DNA of 64,000 nucleotides, taken from NCBI RefSeq assembly GCF_041434935.1, contig NZ_CP107964.1:3534001-3598000 (forward strand). Reading direction: 5' to 3'. This stretch comes from Kitasatospora sp. NBC_00374 (GTDB taxonomy: Bacteria; Actinomycetota; Actinomycetes; Streptomycetales; Streptomycetaceae). The translations under genes were made by a program, and so were the position numbers. The notes beneath the pieces were generated by a model. It made no database searches, had not been told where the DNA came from, and saw nothing but the letters and a program-made list of their open reading frames with translations. How positions within the stretch are numbered: the stretch's first letter is position 1; each line of letters opens with the position of its first letter. Shown one piece after another: positions 18,287 to 26,625 of the stretch.

Positions 18287-18724
18287 ATGTCGCTCTACGC
18301 CGCGTACGCCACGAACCTCGACGCCCGGCAGATGAGCCGGCGCGCCCCGCACTCCCCGCTGCGCGGCACCGGCTGGCTGACCGGCTGGCGGCTGACCTTC
18401 GGCGGCGAGCACCTCGGCTGGGAGGGCTCGCTGGCCACCGTCGTCGAGGACGAGAAGGACCAGGTCTTCGTCTCGCTCTACGACGTGGCGCCGATGGACG
18501 AGGAAGGGCTGGACCGCTGGGAGGGCGTCCAGCTGGGCATCTACCGCAAGATCCGGCTCCGGGCGCAGAGCCTGGACGGCGAGGTGCCGGTCTGGACGTA
18601 CGTGCTCAACGACTACGAGGGCGGCCTGCCCGCCGCGCGCTACCTCGGCCTGATCGCGGACGCCGCGGAGAGCGCCGGAGCGCCGGACGACTACGTGTCG
18701 GACCTCCGCCGGCGGCCCTGCTAG
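18287..18724 (+). CDS. Gamma-glutamylcyclotransferase-like protein
   Basis: A 145-residue protein of the AIG2/GGCT-like fold, whose members form 5-oxoproline from gamma-glutamyl peptides or amines. The N-terminal YAAYATNLD corresponds to the YGSNL substrate loop. SLYDVAPMDEEGLDRWEGVQLGIYRKI contains the acidic residues typical of the catalytic Glu region. The ATG is preceded by TAGGCT at a spacing fitting a leaderless or very short leader. Substrate unknown. It is divergent from lpdA. Confidence 0.8.
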   Translation: MSLYAAYATNLDARQMSRRAPHSPLRGTGWLTGWRLTFGGEHLGWEGSLATVVEDEKDQVFVSLYDVAPMDEEGLDRWEGVQLGIYRKIRLRAQSLDGEVPVWTYVLNDYEGGLPAARYLGLIADAAESAGAPDDYVSDLRRRPC

Positions 18725-19097
18725 GCCCGGAAGGAGCCGGCAGCGGGCCGGCAGCGGAGCATCAGCAGGCCGGCGCCGGGACGCCAGGAGCCCGGGGCCC
18801 CGGTCGCGGCCCGCCGAGGTCGGCGCAGGCCGGTACGCCGCCAGGGCGCCGACCGGATCCGCGGTGCGCCGTCCACGGACGCCGACACCGGTGTGCCCGA
18901 CCCGGCTCCCGGACCTCCCGGACCTCGCGCACCACGCGGAGCGCCGCCGAGTGACGCGTACGAGGGTGCGGGCCCGCCGAGCGGGACTCACCGGGGCGCG
19001 GGTCGGAGGTTGCTCCAGCCGGAGGGGGCGCGATCCGGCCCCGACCTGTCGTTTTGGGTCATCCGGGTAACGATCCGGCAAGCCTTGGCGCGTTTGT
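18725..19097 (+). other. Intergenic stretch, no gene seen
   Basis: About 370 bp between the cyclotransferase-like gene and the punA promoter. It is rich in CCGGC/GGCCG repeats (for example GGAGCCGGCAGC followed by GGGCCGGCAGC) but holds no convincing reading frame, RNA gene or strong hairpin. Confidence 0.5.
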
Positions 19098-19134
19098 CTA
19101 CGCGCGTAGGCGATTCGCGTCTATTCTCGGTGCT
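19098..19134 (+). promoter_or_regulatory. punA promoter with salvage-regulon operator
   Basis: The palindrome CTACGCGCGTAG (19098-19109) lies 12 bp upstream of a -10 hexamer TATTCT (19122-19127), which is seven bases from the GTG start of punA. The transcript is predicted to be leaderless. The operator would cover the -35/spacer region, so a bound regulator should block polymerase. One of five such sites in the window. Confidence 0.7.
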
Positions 19135-19974
19135 GTGAACGTATCTCCTCAGTCGGTCGTCTCTGCCGACCCCTACGCCGCCGCCCAGGACGCCGCCGAG
19201 CGCCTGCGCGAGCTGACCGGTGCCGAGCGCCACGACGTCGCCCTGGTGATGGGCTCCGGCTGGGTGCCGGCCGCCGACGCACTGGGTGAGACCGTGGCCG
19301 AGTTCCCGGTCACCGACCTCCCCGGCTTCCCCGCCCCCTCGGTCGCCGGCCACGCCGGCAAGATCCGGTCCGTCCGGATCCCGGGCAGCGAGGGCTCGGC
19401 CGAGAAGCGCGCCCTGATCTTCCTGGGCCGCAACCACTACTACGAGGGCTACGGCGTGGCCACCGTGGTGCACGGCGTCCGCACCGCCGCCGCCGCCGGC
19501 TGCAAGACCGTGGTGCTGACCAACGGCTGTGGCGGTCTCCGCCAGGGCTGGATCCCCGGCCAACCGGTGCTGATCAGCGACCACATCAACCTCACCGCGG
19601 ACTCGCCGATCGTCGGCGCCAACTTCGTGGACCTCACCGACCTCTACTCCAAGCGGCTGCGCGAGCTGTGCCGCGAGGTCGACCCGAGCCTGGACGAGGC
19701 CGTGTACGTGCAGTTCCGCGGCCCGCACTACGAGACCCCGGCCGAGGTCCACATGGCCCGGGTGATCGGCGGCGAGCTGGTCGGCATGTCCACCACCCTG
19801 GAGGCCATCGCCGCCCGCGAGGCCGGCGCCGAGGTGCTGGGCATCTCGCTGGTCACCAACCTGGCCGCGGGCATGACCGGTGAGCCGCTGAACCACGCAG
19901 AGGTCCTGGAGGCCGGCAAGGCCTCGGCCGAGCGGATGGGCGCGCTGCTGGGGAAGGTCCTTGAGCGGATCTGA
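19135..19974 (+). CDS. punA: Purine-nucleoside phosphorylase (trimeric type)
   Basis: A 279-residue purine nucleoside phosphorylase that splits (deoxy)inosine and (deoxy)guanosine with phosphate into base plus (deoxy)ribose-1-phosphate. Motifs: [12 protein letters not shown] (phosphate loop), [36 protein letters not shown] and the base-binding [20 protein letters not shown] with the Asn expected for trimeric enzymes. The length fits this class. It is followed by a large inverted repeat and a phosphosugar mutase that would use its product. Controlled by the operator directly upstream. Confidence 0.94.
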   Translation: MNVSPQSVVSADPYAAAQDAAERLRELTGAERHDVALVMGSGWVPAADALGETVAEFPVTDLPGFPAPSVAGHAGKIRSVRIPGSEGSAEKRALIFLGRNHYYEGYGVATVVHGVRTAAAAGCKTVVLTNGCGGLRQGWIPGQPVLISDHINLTADSPIVGANFVDLTDLYSKRLRELCREVDPSLDEAVYVQFRGPHYETPAEVHMARVIGGELVGMSTTLEAIAAREAGAEVLGISLVTNLAAGMTGEPLNHAEVLEAGKASAERMGALLGKVLERI

Positions 19975-20013
19975 GCGTCCGCTGACGCAGAATCAGTAGG
20001 CAGGGGCCGTCGA

Positions 20014-20059
20014 GCCGATGACGGATGACAGATTTTGATATCTGTCATCCGTCATCGGC
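20014..20059. repeat. 20-bp perfect inverted repeat between punA and mutase gene
   Basis: Arms 20014-20033 (starting GCCGATGACGG) and 20040-20059 are exact reverse complements around TTTGAT. It lies 40 bp after punA and 47 bp before the mutase start. The arms are less GC-rich than the surroundings and contain the internal repeat GATGACG-GATGACA. It could terminate or attenuate transcription, or stabilise punA mRNA. Confidence 0.8.
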
Positions 20060-20105
20060 CCGGCGGCCCCCCATTCACATCAACCTCCAGAGGAGCTGGC
20101 ACCCC

Positions 20106-21800
20106 ATGCCTCAGGCCCCCACCACCGACCTCATGGCCCGAGTCCGGGCCTGGCTCGCCGAGGACCCGGACCCGCAGACCCGCGAGGAACTCTCCGCGCT
20201 GCTGGCCGCCGCCGAGGGCCCCGACGCCGAGTCCGGCGAACGGATCGCGTGGTCCCAGCTCAGCGAGCGGTTCGCCGACCGCCTGCAGTTCGGCACCGCC
20301 GGCCTGCGCGGGGAGCTCGGTGCCGGCCCGATGCGGATGAACCGCGCCGTGGTGATCCGGGCCGCCGCCGGCCTCGCCGCCTACGTCCGCAAGGAGCAGC
20401 TCGGCGACCTGGTGGTCATCGGCTACGACGCCCGCCACAAGTCGTACGACTTCGCCCTGGACACCGCCGCCGTGATGGTCGGCGCGGGCCTGCGCGCCGC
20501 CCTGCTGCCGCGCGCGCTGCCGACCCCCGTCCTGGCCTTCGCCATCCAGCACCTGGGCGCCGCCGCCGGTGTCACCGTCACCGCGAGCCACAACCCGCCG
20601 CAGGACAACGGCTACAAGGTCTACCTCGGCGACGGTTCGCAGATCGTGCCGCCCGCCGACCTCGGCATCGCCGCCGAGATCGACGCCATCGGCTCGCTCG
20701 ACGAGGTCCCGCGCGCCGAGTCCGGCTGGGAGGTGCTCGGCGAGGACGTGATCGAGGCGTACCTGGCCCGGGCCGTCTCCACCGTCGACCCGAGCAGCCC
20801 GCGCGACCTGGACGTGGTCTACACCCCGCTGCACGGCGTCGGCCGGGACGTCCTGGTGTCCGCGTTCAAGCTGGCGGGCTTCCCGGCCCCGACCGTGGTC
20901 GCCGAACAGGCCGAGCCGGACCCGGACTTCCCCACCGTGGCCTTCCCCAACCCGGAGGAGCCGGGCGCGATGGACCTCGCGTTCCGCACCGCCGCCGCGG
21001 CCCGCCCCGACATCGTGATCGCCAACGACCCCGACGCGGACCGCTGCGCGGTGGCCGTGCCCGACCAGGGCAACGGCGGCTGGCGGATGCTCCGCGGCGA
21101 CGACGTGGGCGCCCTGCTCGGCTCCGCGCTGGTCGCCAAGCACGCCGCCGGCACCTTCGCCACCACCATCGTCTCCTCCACCCTGCTCGGCCGGATCGCC
21201 GCCGCGGCCGGGCTCGACTACACCGAGACGCTGACCGGCTTCAAGTGGATCGCCCGGGCCGACGGCCTGCGCTACGGCTACGAGGAGGCGCTCGGCTACT
21301 GCGTCGACCCGAGCGGCGTCCGCGACAAGGACGGCATCACCGCCGCCCTGCTGGTCGCCGAGCTGGCCGCGACCCTCAAGCAGAGCGGTCGCACCCTCAC
21401 CGACCTGCTGGACGACCTGGCGCTGGAGCACGGCCTGCACGCCACCGACCAGCTCTCCGCCCGCGTCGACGACCTGTCGCTGATCGCCGCCGCGATGCAG
21501 CGCCTGCGCGAGCAGCCGCCGACCGTGCTGGCCGGCCTGCGGGTCACCCGCGCCGACGACCTGTCCGCCGGGTCCGCCGATCTGCCGCCCACCGACGGCC
21601 TGCGCTACTACCTGGAGGGCGAGGGCGTGCGCTCCGCCCGGATCGTGGTCCGCCCCTCCGGCACCGAGCCCAAGATCAAGTGCTATCTGGAGGTCGTCCT
21701 GACGGTGGCCGACGCCGCCGCGCTCGCCGACACCCGCGAGCGGGCCGCCGCCCTGCTCGACGCGGTCAAGCGCGACCTGGCGGCCGCGGCCGGCATCTGA
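20106..21800 (+). CDS. Alpha-D-phosphohexomutase family protein, probable phosphopentomutase
   Basis: A 564-residue phosphomannomutase/PGM2-like mutase. Four hallmark motifs are present: catalytic phosphoserine loop TASHNPPQDNGYKVY, metal loop NDPDADRCA, sugar loop GYEEALGYCV and phosphate-binding RPSGTEPKIKCY. The N-terminal 60 residues and the length fit the PGM2 subgroup, some members of which isomerise (deoxy)ribose-1-phosphate. Its position after punA, and the lack of another phosphopentomutase here, make ribose/deoxyribose mutase the likely role. General hexose mutase activity is the alternative. The ATG follows AGAGGAG. Confidence 0.88.
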   Translation: MPQAPTTDLMARVRAWLAEDPDPQTREELSALLAAAEGPDAESGERIAWSQLSERFADRLQFGTAGLRGELGAGPMRMNRAVVIRAAAGLAAYVRKEQLGDLVVIGYDARHKSYDFALDTAAVMVGAGLRAALLPRALPTPVLAFAIQHLGAAAGVTVTASHNPPQDNGYKVYLGDGSQIVPPADLGIAAEIDAIGSLDEVPRAESGWEVLGEDVIEAYLARAVSTVDPSSPRDLDVVYTPLHGVGRDVLVSAFKLAGFPAPTVVAEQAEPDPDFPTVAFPNPEEPGAMDLAFRTAAAARPDIVIANDPDADRCAVAVPDQGNGGWRMLRGDDVGALLGSALVAKHAAGTFATTIVSSTLLGRIAAAAGLDYTETLTGFKWIARADGLRYGYEEALGYCVDPSGVRDKDGITAALLVAELAATLKQSGRTLTDLLDDLALEHGLHATDQLSARVDDLSLIAAAMQRLREQPPTVLAGLRVTRADDLSAGSADLPPTDGLRYYLEGEGVRSARIVVRPSGTEPKIKCYLEVVLTVADAAALADTRERAAALLDAVKRDLAAAAGI

Positions 21801-21814
21801 CACCGCTGCGCCCG

Positions 21815-21852
21815 GAGGGCGTTCTCCCGGCTGCCACCGGGGGAACGCCCTC
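21815..21852 (+). terminator. Terminator after the mutase gene
   Basis: A 16-bp stem with one G-T wobble (GAGGGCGTTCTCCCGG paired with CCGGGGGAACGCCCTC) and a 6-base loop, 15 bp after the stop codon. The following 200 bp contain degenerate CCACGGACCA / CCACCGGCCA repeats and no gene. Confidence 0.85.
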
Positions 21853-22054
21853 TCGCCTTTCCCGGCCGCCCCGCGCCCGCCACCCGGCCGGACCACGGAC
21901 CACGGACCACGGACCGCCGACCGCCGACCATGGGCCACGGGCCACCGGCCACCGGCCATGGCCACGCAGCGTCGACCGCCGCAGATCGGCGAGCCCCGGT
22001 ACGGCGTTGTCCGGGCGACCGGAACGGGCCGAGCGGCAGGTCGGCCGGTGCAGG

Positions 22055-22759
22055 TCAGCCGACGGCGATCAGCGTCACCAGGGCGACCAGCCCGGCCAGG
22101 GTCGGCGCGATGATCCACCAGCACCAGCGGACGTCGACCGGGCCGGCCGCGTCCGGGCGGCCCGCGTTGCGCTCGGCCAGCTCCTGGAGCGAGTCGACCA
22201 CCTGGTCCGACCAGGCGCGGGTCGGGTCCGACTCGGCCCCCGTCCGGGCGGCCCGGCCGGCCAGCGGATTGGTGTTGCGGCCGCCGGTCGTCCGCGGGTG
22301 GCCACCGGAGATCACCGGGTCACCCGCCGCGGCGGCCCGGGCCGCCTGCCGGTTGGCCCGCTTGCGCTGGCGCAGCGACACCGGCACGGCCCAGACCTGG
22401 TACTTCTTGCCGCCGGCGAAAAGTTCGACCGAGTAGCCGGCGCGCAGCCCCTCGACGGCCGCCCAGGGCGCCTCGACGGTGCGCAGCGGGTTGCGGACCA
22501 GCAGCCGGCGCTCGTTCGCGTAGACCACGGGCCGCAGGGTGTACGCGATCACCGGGAAGGCGAAGACCGGGGCGGCGGCGAGCGCGACCCACGGGGTCTT
22601 GCCGGTGCCGTTGAGCACTGCGTCGCCGATCAGCCAGGCGGCCACGGCGAGCAGCATGACGCCGGAGATGATGCCGGGAACGGAGCGGTAGGTCCGGTCG
22701 GCGTACTGCGGCTCGGGGGCGGCGGAGCCCGGGTGGGGCGTGCCGTCGGATTCGGTCAT
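22055..22759 (-). CDS. PH-domain-like integral membrane protein
   Basis: A 234-residue membrane protein. Two N-terminal helices (VPGIISGVMLLAVAAWLIG and PWVALAAAPVFAFPVIAYTL) are followed by a bacterial PH-like region (NERRLLVRNPLRTVEAPWAAVEGLRAGYSVELFAGGKKYQVWAVPVSL). A hydrophilic linker with SLQELAERNAG comes next, then a C-terminal helix (WWIIAPTLAGLVALVTLIAVG). The ATG at 22759 is the first plausible start; upstream sequence is non-protein-like. Such proteins are common in streptomycetes but uncharacterised. Confidence 0.8.
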   Translation of the reverse strand: MTESDGTPHPGSAAPEPQYADRTYRSVPGIISGVMLLAVAAWLIGDAVLNGTGKTPWVALAAAPVFAFPVIAYTLRPVVYANERRLLVRNPLRTVEAPWAAVEGLRAGYSVELFAGGKKYQVWAVPVSLRQRKRANRQAARAAAAGDPVISGGHPRTTGGRNTNPLAGRAARTGAESDPTRAWSDQVVDSLQELAERNAGRPDAAGPVDVRWCWWIIAPTLAGLVALVTLIAVG

Positions 22760-22856
22760 GGGGGCGATTGTGCACCATGGGTGCCTCGAATCCCTAGGGT
22801 CGCAACCGCCTGGATCTGCGGATTCCCGTGCGGTGCCGCGGCGGGCGCGGCCGGCC

Positions 22857-23590
22857 TCAGGCGGTCCGGCGCCTGAGGGTGGCCGCGCCGAGCCCGAGGG
22901 CGAGCAGGGTCGCGCCGGCGATGACGACGAGGTCCACCAGCACGGCACCGCCGACCCCGGGGGTGCCGGTGAGCCGGTTCATCGCGTCCACGGCGTACGA
23001 GAGCGGCAGCGCGTCGGAGGCCCAGCGCAGCGCGGTGGCCATCGAGTCGCGGGGCGCGAACAGGCCGCAGAGCAGGAGCTGCGGCAGCAGCACGGCGGGC
23101 AGGAACTGCACGGCCTGGAACTCGGTGGCGGCGAAGGCGGAGACCAGCAGCCCGAGGGCCATCCCGAGCAGCCCGTCGCCGACCGCGACCGCGAAGATCA
23201 GCCAGGTCGGGCCGGCCACCTCCACCCCGAGCGGGCCGAGGGCGAGCGCGGAGGCCAGCGCGGCCTGGACGAGGGCGACGGCGCCGAACGCCAGGCCGTA
23301 GCCCAGCAGCAGGTCGAGCCTGCCCATCGGCATGGTGAGCAGGCGTTCCAGCGTGCCGGTGGTGCGCTCGCGGAGCATGGCGACCGAGGTGACCAGGAAC
23401 ATCACCAGCAACGGGAAGATCCCGAGCAGTGCGGGGCCGATCCGGTCGAAGGCACCCGGCTGACCCTCGTACATGTACTTCAGCAGGGTCAGCAGCACGC
23501 AGGGGACGACCAGCAGCATCGCGATGGTGCGGGGGTCGTGGCGCAACTGCCCGAGGACCCGGCGGGCGGTGGCGAGGGTGCGCCGGAGGT

Positions 23591-23594
<4 letters not shown>
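22857..23594 (-). CDS. ABC-2 type transporter permease
   Basis: A 245-residue integral membrane permease with six hydrophobic segments (RTIAMLLVVPCVLLTLLKYM, LGIFPLLVMFLVTSVAML, LLLGYGLAFGAVALVQAALASALAL, TWLIFAVAVGDGLLGMALGLLVSAF, FLPAVLLPQLLLCGLF and a C-terminal one). The ABC-2 signature RERTTGTLERLLTMPMGRLDLL follows TM2. It overlaps the ATPase gene by 4 bp and is the last gene of a TetR-ATPase-permease operon, a common arrangement for drug or lipid exporters. The substrate is unknown. Confidence 0.9.
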
Positions 23595-24364
<770 letters not shown>

Positions 24365-24413
24365 GTGATGAGTTTTGCGTGGCGGAAGGCGGCCGTCAAG
24401 GGGCGCGGCGCGC

Positions 24414-25031
24414 TCAGCCGCCGGAGAGGTACCCCTGCACGGTGCGGGCCAGCAGCGGGGCCAGCTCGGCGGGCGCGGCCGAGGCCAGCGGCTCCACACC
24501 GATCACATACCGCGCCATGGCCAGCCCGACGATCTGGGACATCATCAGCTCGATCCGCAACTCCGCCTGCGGGATGTCCAGTTCGACGGCGGCCGGGGCG
24601 ACCACCTCGGTGGCCATGAAGCCCCGCATCAGCTGGGCCACCTGCTCGTTGGTGGCGGCGGTCCGCAGCAGTGCGAGCATCCGGTCCCGGGTCTCGGGCT
24701 GCTCCCAGAGCTGCAGGACGAAGCCCGCCACCCGTTCGCCGACCGTGGCCCGGTCACCCGCCAGCACCTGCCCGACCACCACGCGAGGGTCGATCGGCAC
24801 CTCCAGCGCGGCCAGGAAGAGCCGGTCCTTGCTCCCGAAGTAGTGGTGCAGCAGCGCGGCGTCCACGCCGGCGGCCCGGGCGATCGCCCGCATGCTCGCC
24901 TTCTCGTACCCGCGCGCGGCGAACTCGACCCGGGCCGCCTCCAGCACCGTCCGGCGGGTGTCGGCGCCACCGGGCCGGCGCCCGGTCTTCTTGCGGGGCG
25001 CGGGGGTCTGCGGCTGCTCTGCGGAGGTCAC
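24414..25031 (-). CDS. TetR family transcriptional regulator
   Basis: A 205-residue TetR-type repressor. Helix-turn-helix residues about 20-65: TRRTVLEAARVEFAARGYEKASMRAIARAAG then VDAALLHHYFGSKDRLFLAAL. The C-terminal half is the ligand-binding dimer domain (LRIELMMSQIVGLAMARYVIG). The GTG at 25031 was chosen; the frame continues upstream but reads through the tRNA-like gene. It heads the exporter operon and presumably represses it. Confidence 0.9.
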   Translation of the reverse strand: MTSAEQPQTPAPRKKTGRRPGGADTRRTVLEAARVEFAARGYEKASMRAIARAAGVDAALLHHYFGSKDRLFLAALEVPIDPRVVVGQVLAGDRATVGERVAGFVLQLWEQPETRDRMLALLRTAATNEQVAQLMRGFMATEVVAPAAVELDIPQAELRIELMMSQIVGLAMARYVIGVEPLASAAPAELAPLLARTVQGYLSGG

Positions 25032-25108
25032 CCGATCATTGTCACCGGACGGCACCTCGGCGCCCGGTCGCATTCGCCACGACGCCGCCGTCGCCACGGC
25101 ACGCAGGG

Positions 25109-25203
25109 CGGAGAGGGCAGGATTCGAACCTGCGAAGGCGGGCAGAACCACCCGACCGGGACCGAAGCCCCGGCCCCCGATCAACCACTCCGGGCACCTC
25201 TCC
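25109..25203 (-). tRNA. tRNA-Ser/Sec-like gene with UUCG-capped anticodon arm (no normal anticodon)
   Basis: A 95-nt cloverleaf on the minus strand. The 7-bp acceptor GGAGAGG (25203-25197) pairs with CCTCTCC (25116-25110); the discriminator is G. The D arm is CCCG/CGGG with the canonical loop GAGTGGTTGAT. The T arm is GCAGG-TTCGAAT-CCTGC, a perfect canonical loop. A long variable arm (GGUGG/CCGCC) is of serine type. In place of a 7-base anticodon loop there is a 9-bp helix (two G-U pairs) closed by C(UUCG)G. No standard anticodon loop can be drawn; forcing one gives UCG. The tRNA body looks intact, so this may be a non-decoding tRNA-like RNA, a degenerate tRNA, or an unusual tRNA with an atypical fold. 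No CCA is encoded. Confidence 0.65.
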
Positions 25204-25572
25204 CTGTTTCCGGCCCGGTCTCCCGTGCCGTTCACGAGGACAACACTGCCGGCCCGGCCTGACGGCGTGCTGATCGGCCACTGACGCCGTTCCCGAGGTG
25301 CGCGGACCGGGCCGGCCGGCCGGCCGACGTACACGGCGACGCCTAGCAGCACGACCGGCCCCGGCCCGGCGACCCGGCGGCCCGGCGCCGGACGAGCGCG
25401 AGCCCCTTCTCCACGGCTCCCGCACCCCTGCGGTCTTCACGGATCCCCACCCCCCGATGTGCCCGGACGCGGCTCGGCGCAGCCACGATGTTCCCGGCGC
25501 CGCGCCGCCCGCCGCTCGGTCTTCGGGACAGATCTCGGTCCCGCATCGAAAGGCACCGCCCCTAGCGCATGA
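25204..25572 (+). other. Intergenic stretch upstream of deoC, no gene seen
   Basis: About 370 bp between the tRNA-like gene and the deoC operator. It includes a (GGCC) run near 25310-25325 and otherwise unremarkable GC-rich sequence. No reading frame with convincing protein content was found. Confidence 0.5.
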
Positions 25573-25597
25573 CTACGCGCGTAGATATGCTGGTCTG
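25573..25597 (+). promoter_or_regulatory. deoC promoter with salvage-regulon operator
   Basis: The palindrome CTACGCGCGTAG (25573-25584) is one base upstream of the -10 hexamer TATGCT (25586-25591), which is seven bases from the GTG at 25598. The mRNA is predicted leaderless and the operator lies in the -35/-10 spacer. Confidence 0.75.
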
Positions 25598-26620
25598 GTG
25601 ACTATGTCCACTCTTGCAGCCAATGCCCTCCCCCGGCCTGACGGCCGGGAGGTACCCCCAGGCGCTGCGGGCAGCGGTCTCGCAGACGTCGCCGCGTCCG
25701 AGGCATCGCTCCGCCGCTTCCTGCACGGCCTGCCCGGCGTCGACCAGGTCGGCCTGGAAGCCCGCGCCGCGTCCCTCGGCACCCGTTCGATCAAGACCAC
25801 GGCCAAGGCCCGCGCCATCGATCTGGCCATCTCGATGATCGACCTGACCACGCTGGAAGGCGCGGACACGGTCGGCAAGGTGCGCTCACTCTGCATCAAG
25901 GGCCGCAATCCCGACCCCACCGATCCGAGCACCCCGCAGGTGGCCGCGATCTGCGTCTACCCGGACATGGTCGCCACCGCGAAGGCCACCCTGGCCGGCA
26001 CGCCGATCCAGGTCGCCTCGGTCGCCACCGCCTTCCCGGCGGGCCGCGCCGCACTGCCGGTGAAGCTGGCCGACACCGCCGACGCGGTCGCCGCCGGCGC
26101 CGACGAGATCGACATGGTGATCGACCGGGGAGCCTTCCTCTCCGGCCGCTACCTGTCGGTGTTCGAGGAGATCACCGCCGTCAAGGAGGCGTGCAGGCGC
26201 CCCGACGGCACCGCCGCCCACCTCAAGGTGATCTTCGAGACCGGCGAGCTCCAGACGTACGACAACGTGCGCCGCACCTCCTGGCTCGCGATGCTGGCCG
26301 GCGCCGACTTCATCAAGACCTCCACCGGCAAGGTCGCCGTCAACGCGACTCCCCCGGTGACCCTGCTGATGCTGGAGGCGGTCCGCGACTTCCGCGCGGC
26401 GACCGGCGTCCAGATCGGCGTGAAGCCGGCCGGCGGCATCAAGACCACCAAGGACGCCATGAAGTACCTCGTCATGGTCAACGAGACCCTCGGCGACGAC
26501 TGGCTGTCCCCGCACTGGTTCCGCTTCGGCGCCTCCAGCCTGCTCAACGACCTGCTGATGCAGCGTCAGAAGCTGACCACCGGCCGGTACTCCGGTCCCG
26601 ACTACGTGACGGTGGACTGA
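25598..26620 (+). CDS. deoC: Deoxyribose-phosphate aldolase
   Basis: A 340-residue DeoC that cleaves 2-deoxyribose-5-phosphate to acetaldehyde and glyceraldehyde-3-phosphate. The TIM-barrel signatures are present: AAICVYPDMVATA, EIDMVIDRGAFLSG, LKVIFETGEL, the Schiff-base lysine in DFIKTSTGK, and VKPAGGIKTTKDA. It belongs to the longer actinobacterial/eukaryote-like form with an N-terminal extension and a C-terminal DWLSPHWFRFGASSLLNDLL. Start: GTG at 25598 fits the leaderless promoter; an ATG at 25604 is the alternative. Two ALDH-family genes follow in the same operon. Confidence 0.94.
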   Translation: MTMSTLAANALPRPDGREVPPGAAGSGLADVAASEASLRRFLHGLPGVDQVGLEARAASLGTRSIKTTAKARAIDLAISMIDLTTLEGADTVGKVRSLCIKGRNPDPTDPSTPQVAAICVYPDMVATAKATLAGTPIQVASVATAFPAGRAALPVKLADTADAVAAGADEIDMVIDRGAFLSGRYLSVFEEITAVKEACRRPDGTAAHLKVIFETGELQTYDNVRRTSWLAMLAGADFIKTSTGKVAVNATPPVTLLMLEAVRDFRAATGVQIGVKPAGGIKTTKDAMKYLVMVNETLGDDWLSPHWFRFGASSLLNDLLMQRQKLTTGRYSGPDYVTVD

Positions 26621-26625
26621 CCCTC

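Noticed and set aside
25109..25203. Selenocysteine tRNA (selC), suggested by the 95-nt length and nearby fdhD
   Set aside because: No UCA anticodon can be formed, the acceptor plus T stem is 7+5 rather than 8+5 bp, and no selenoprotein machinery is visible.
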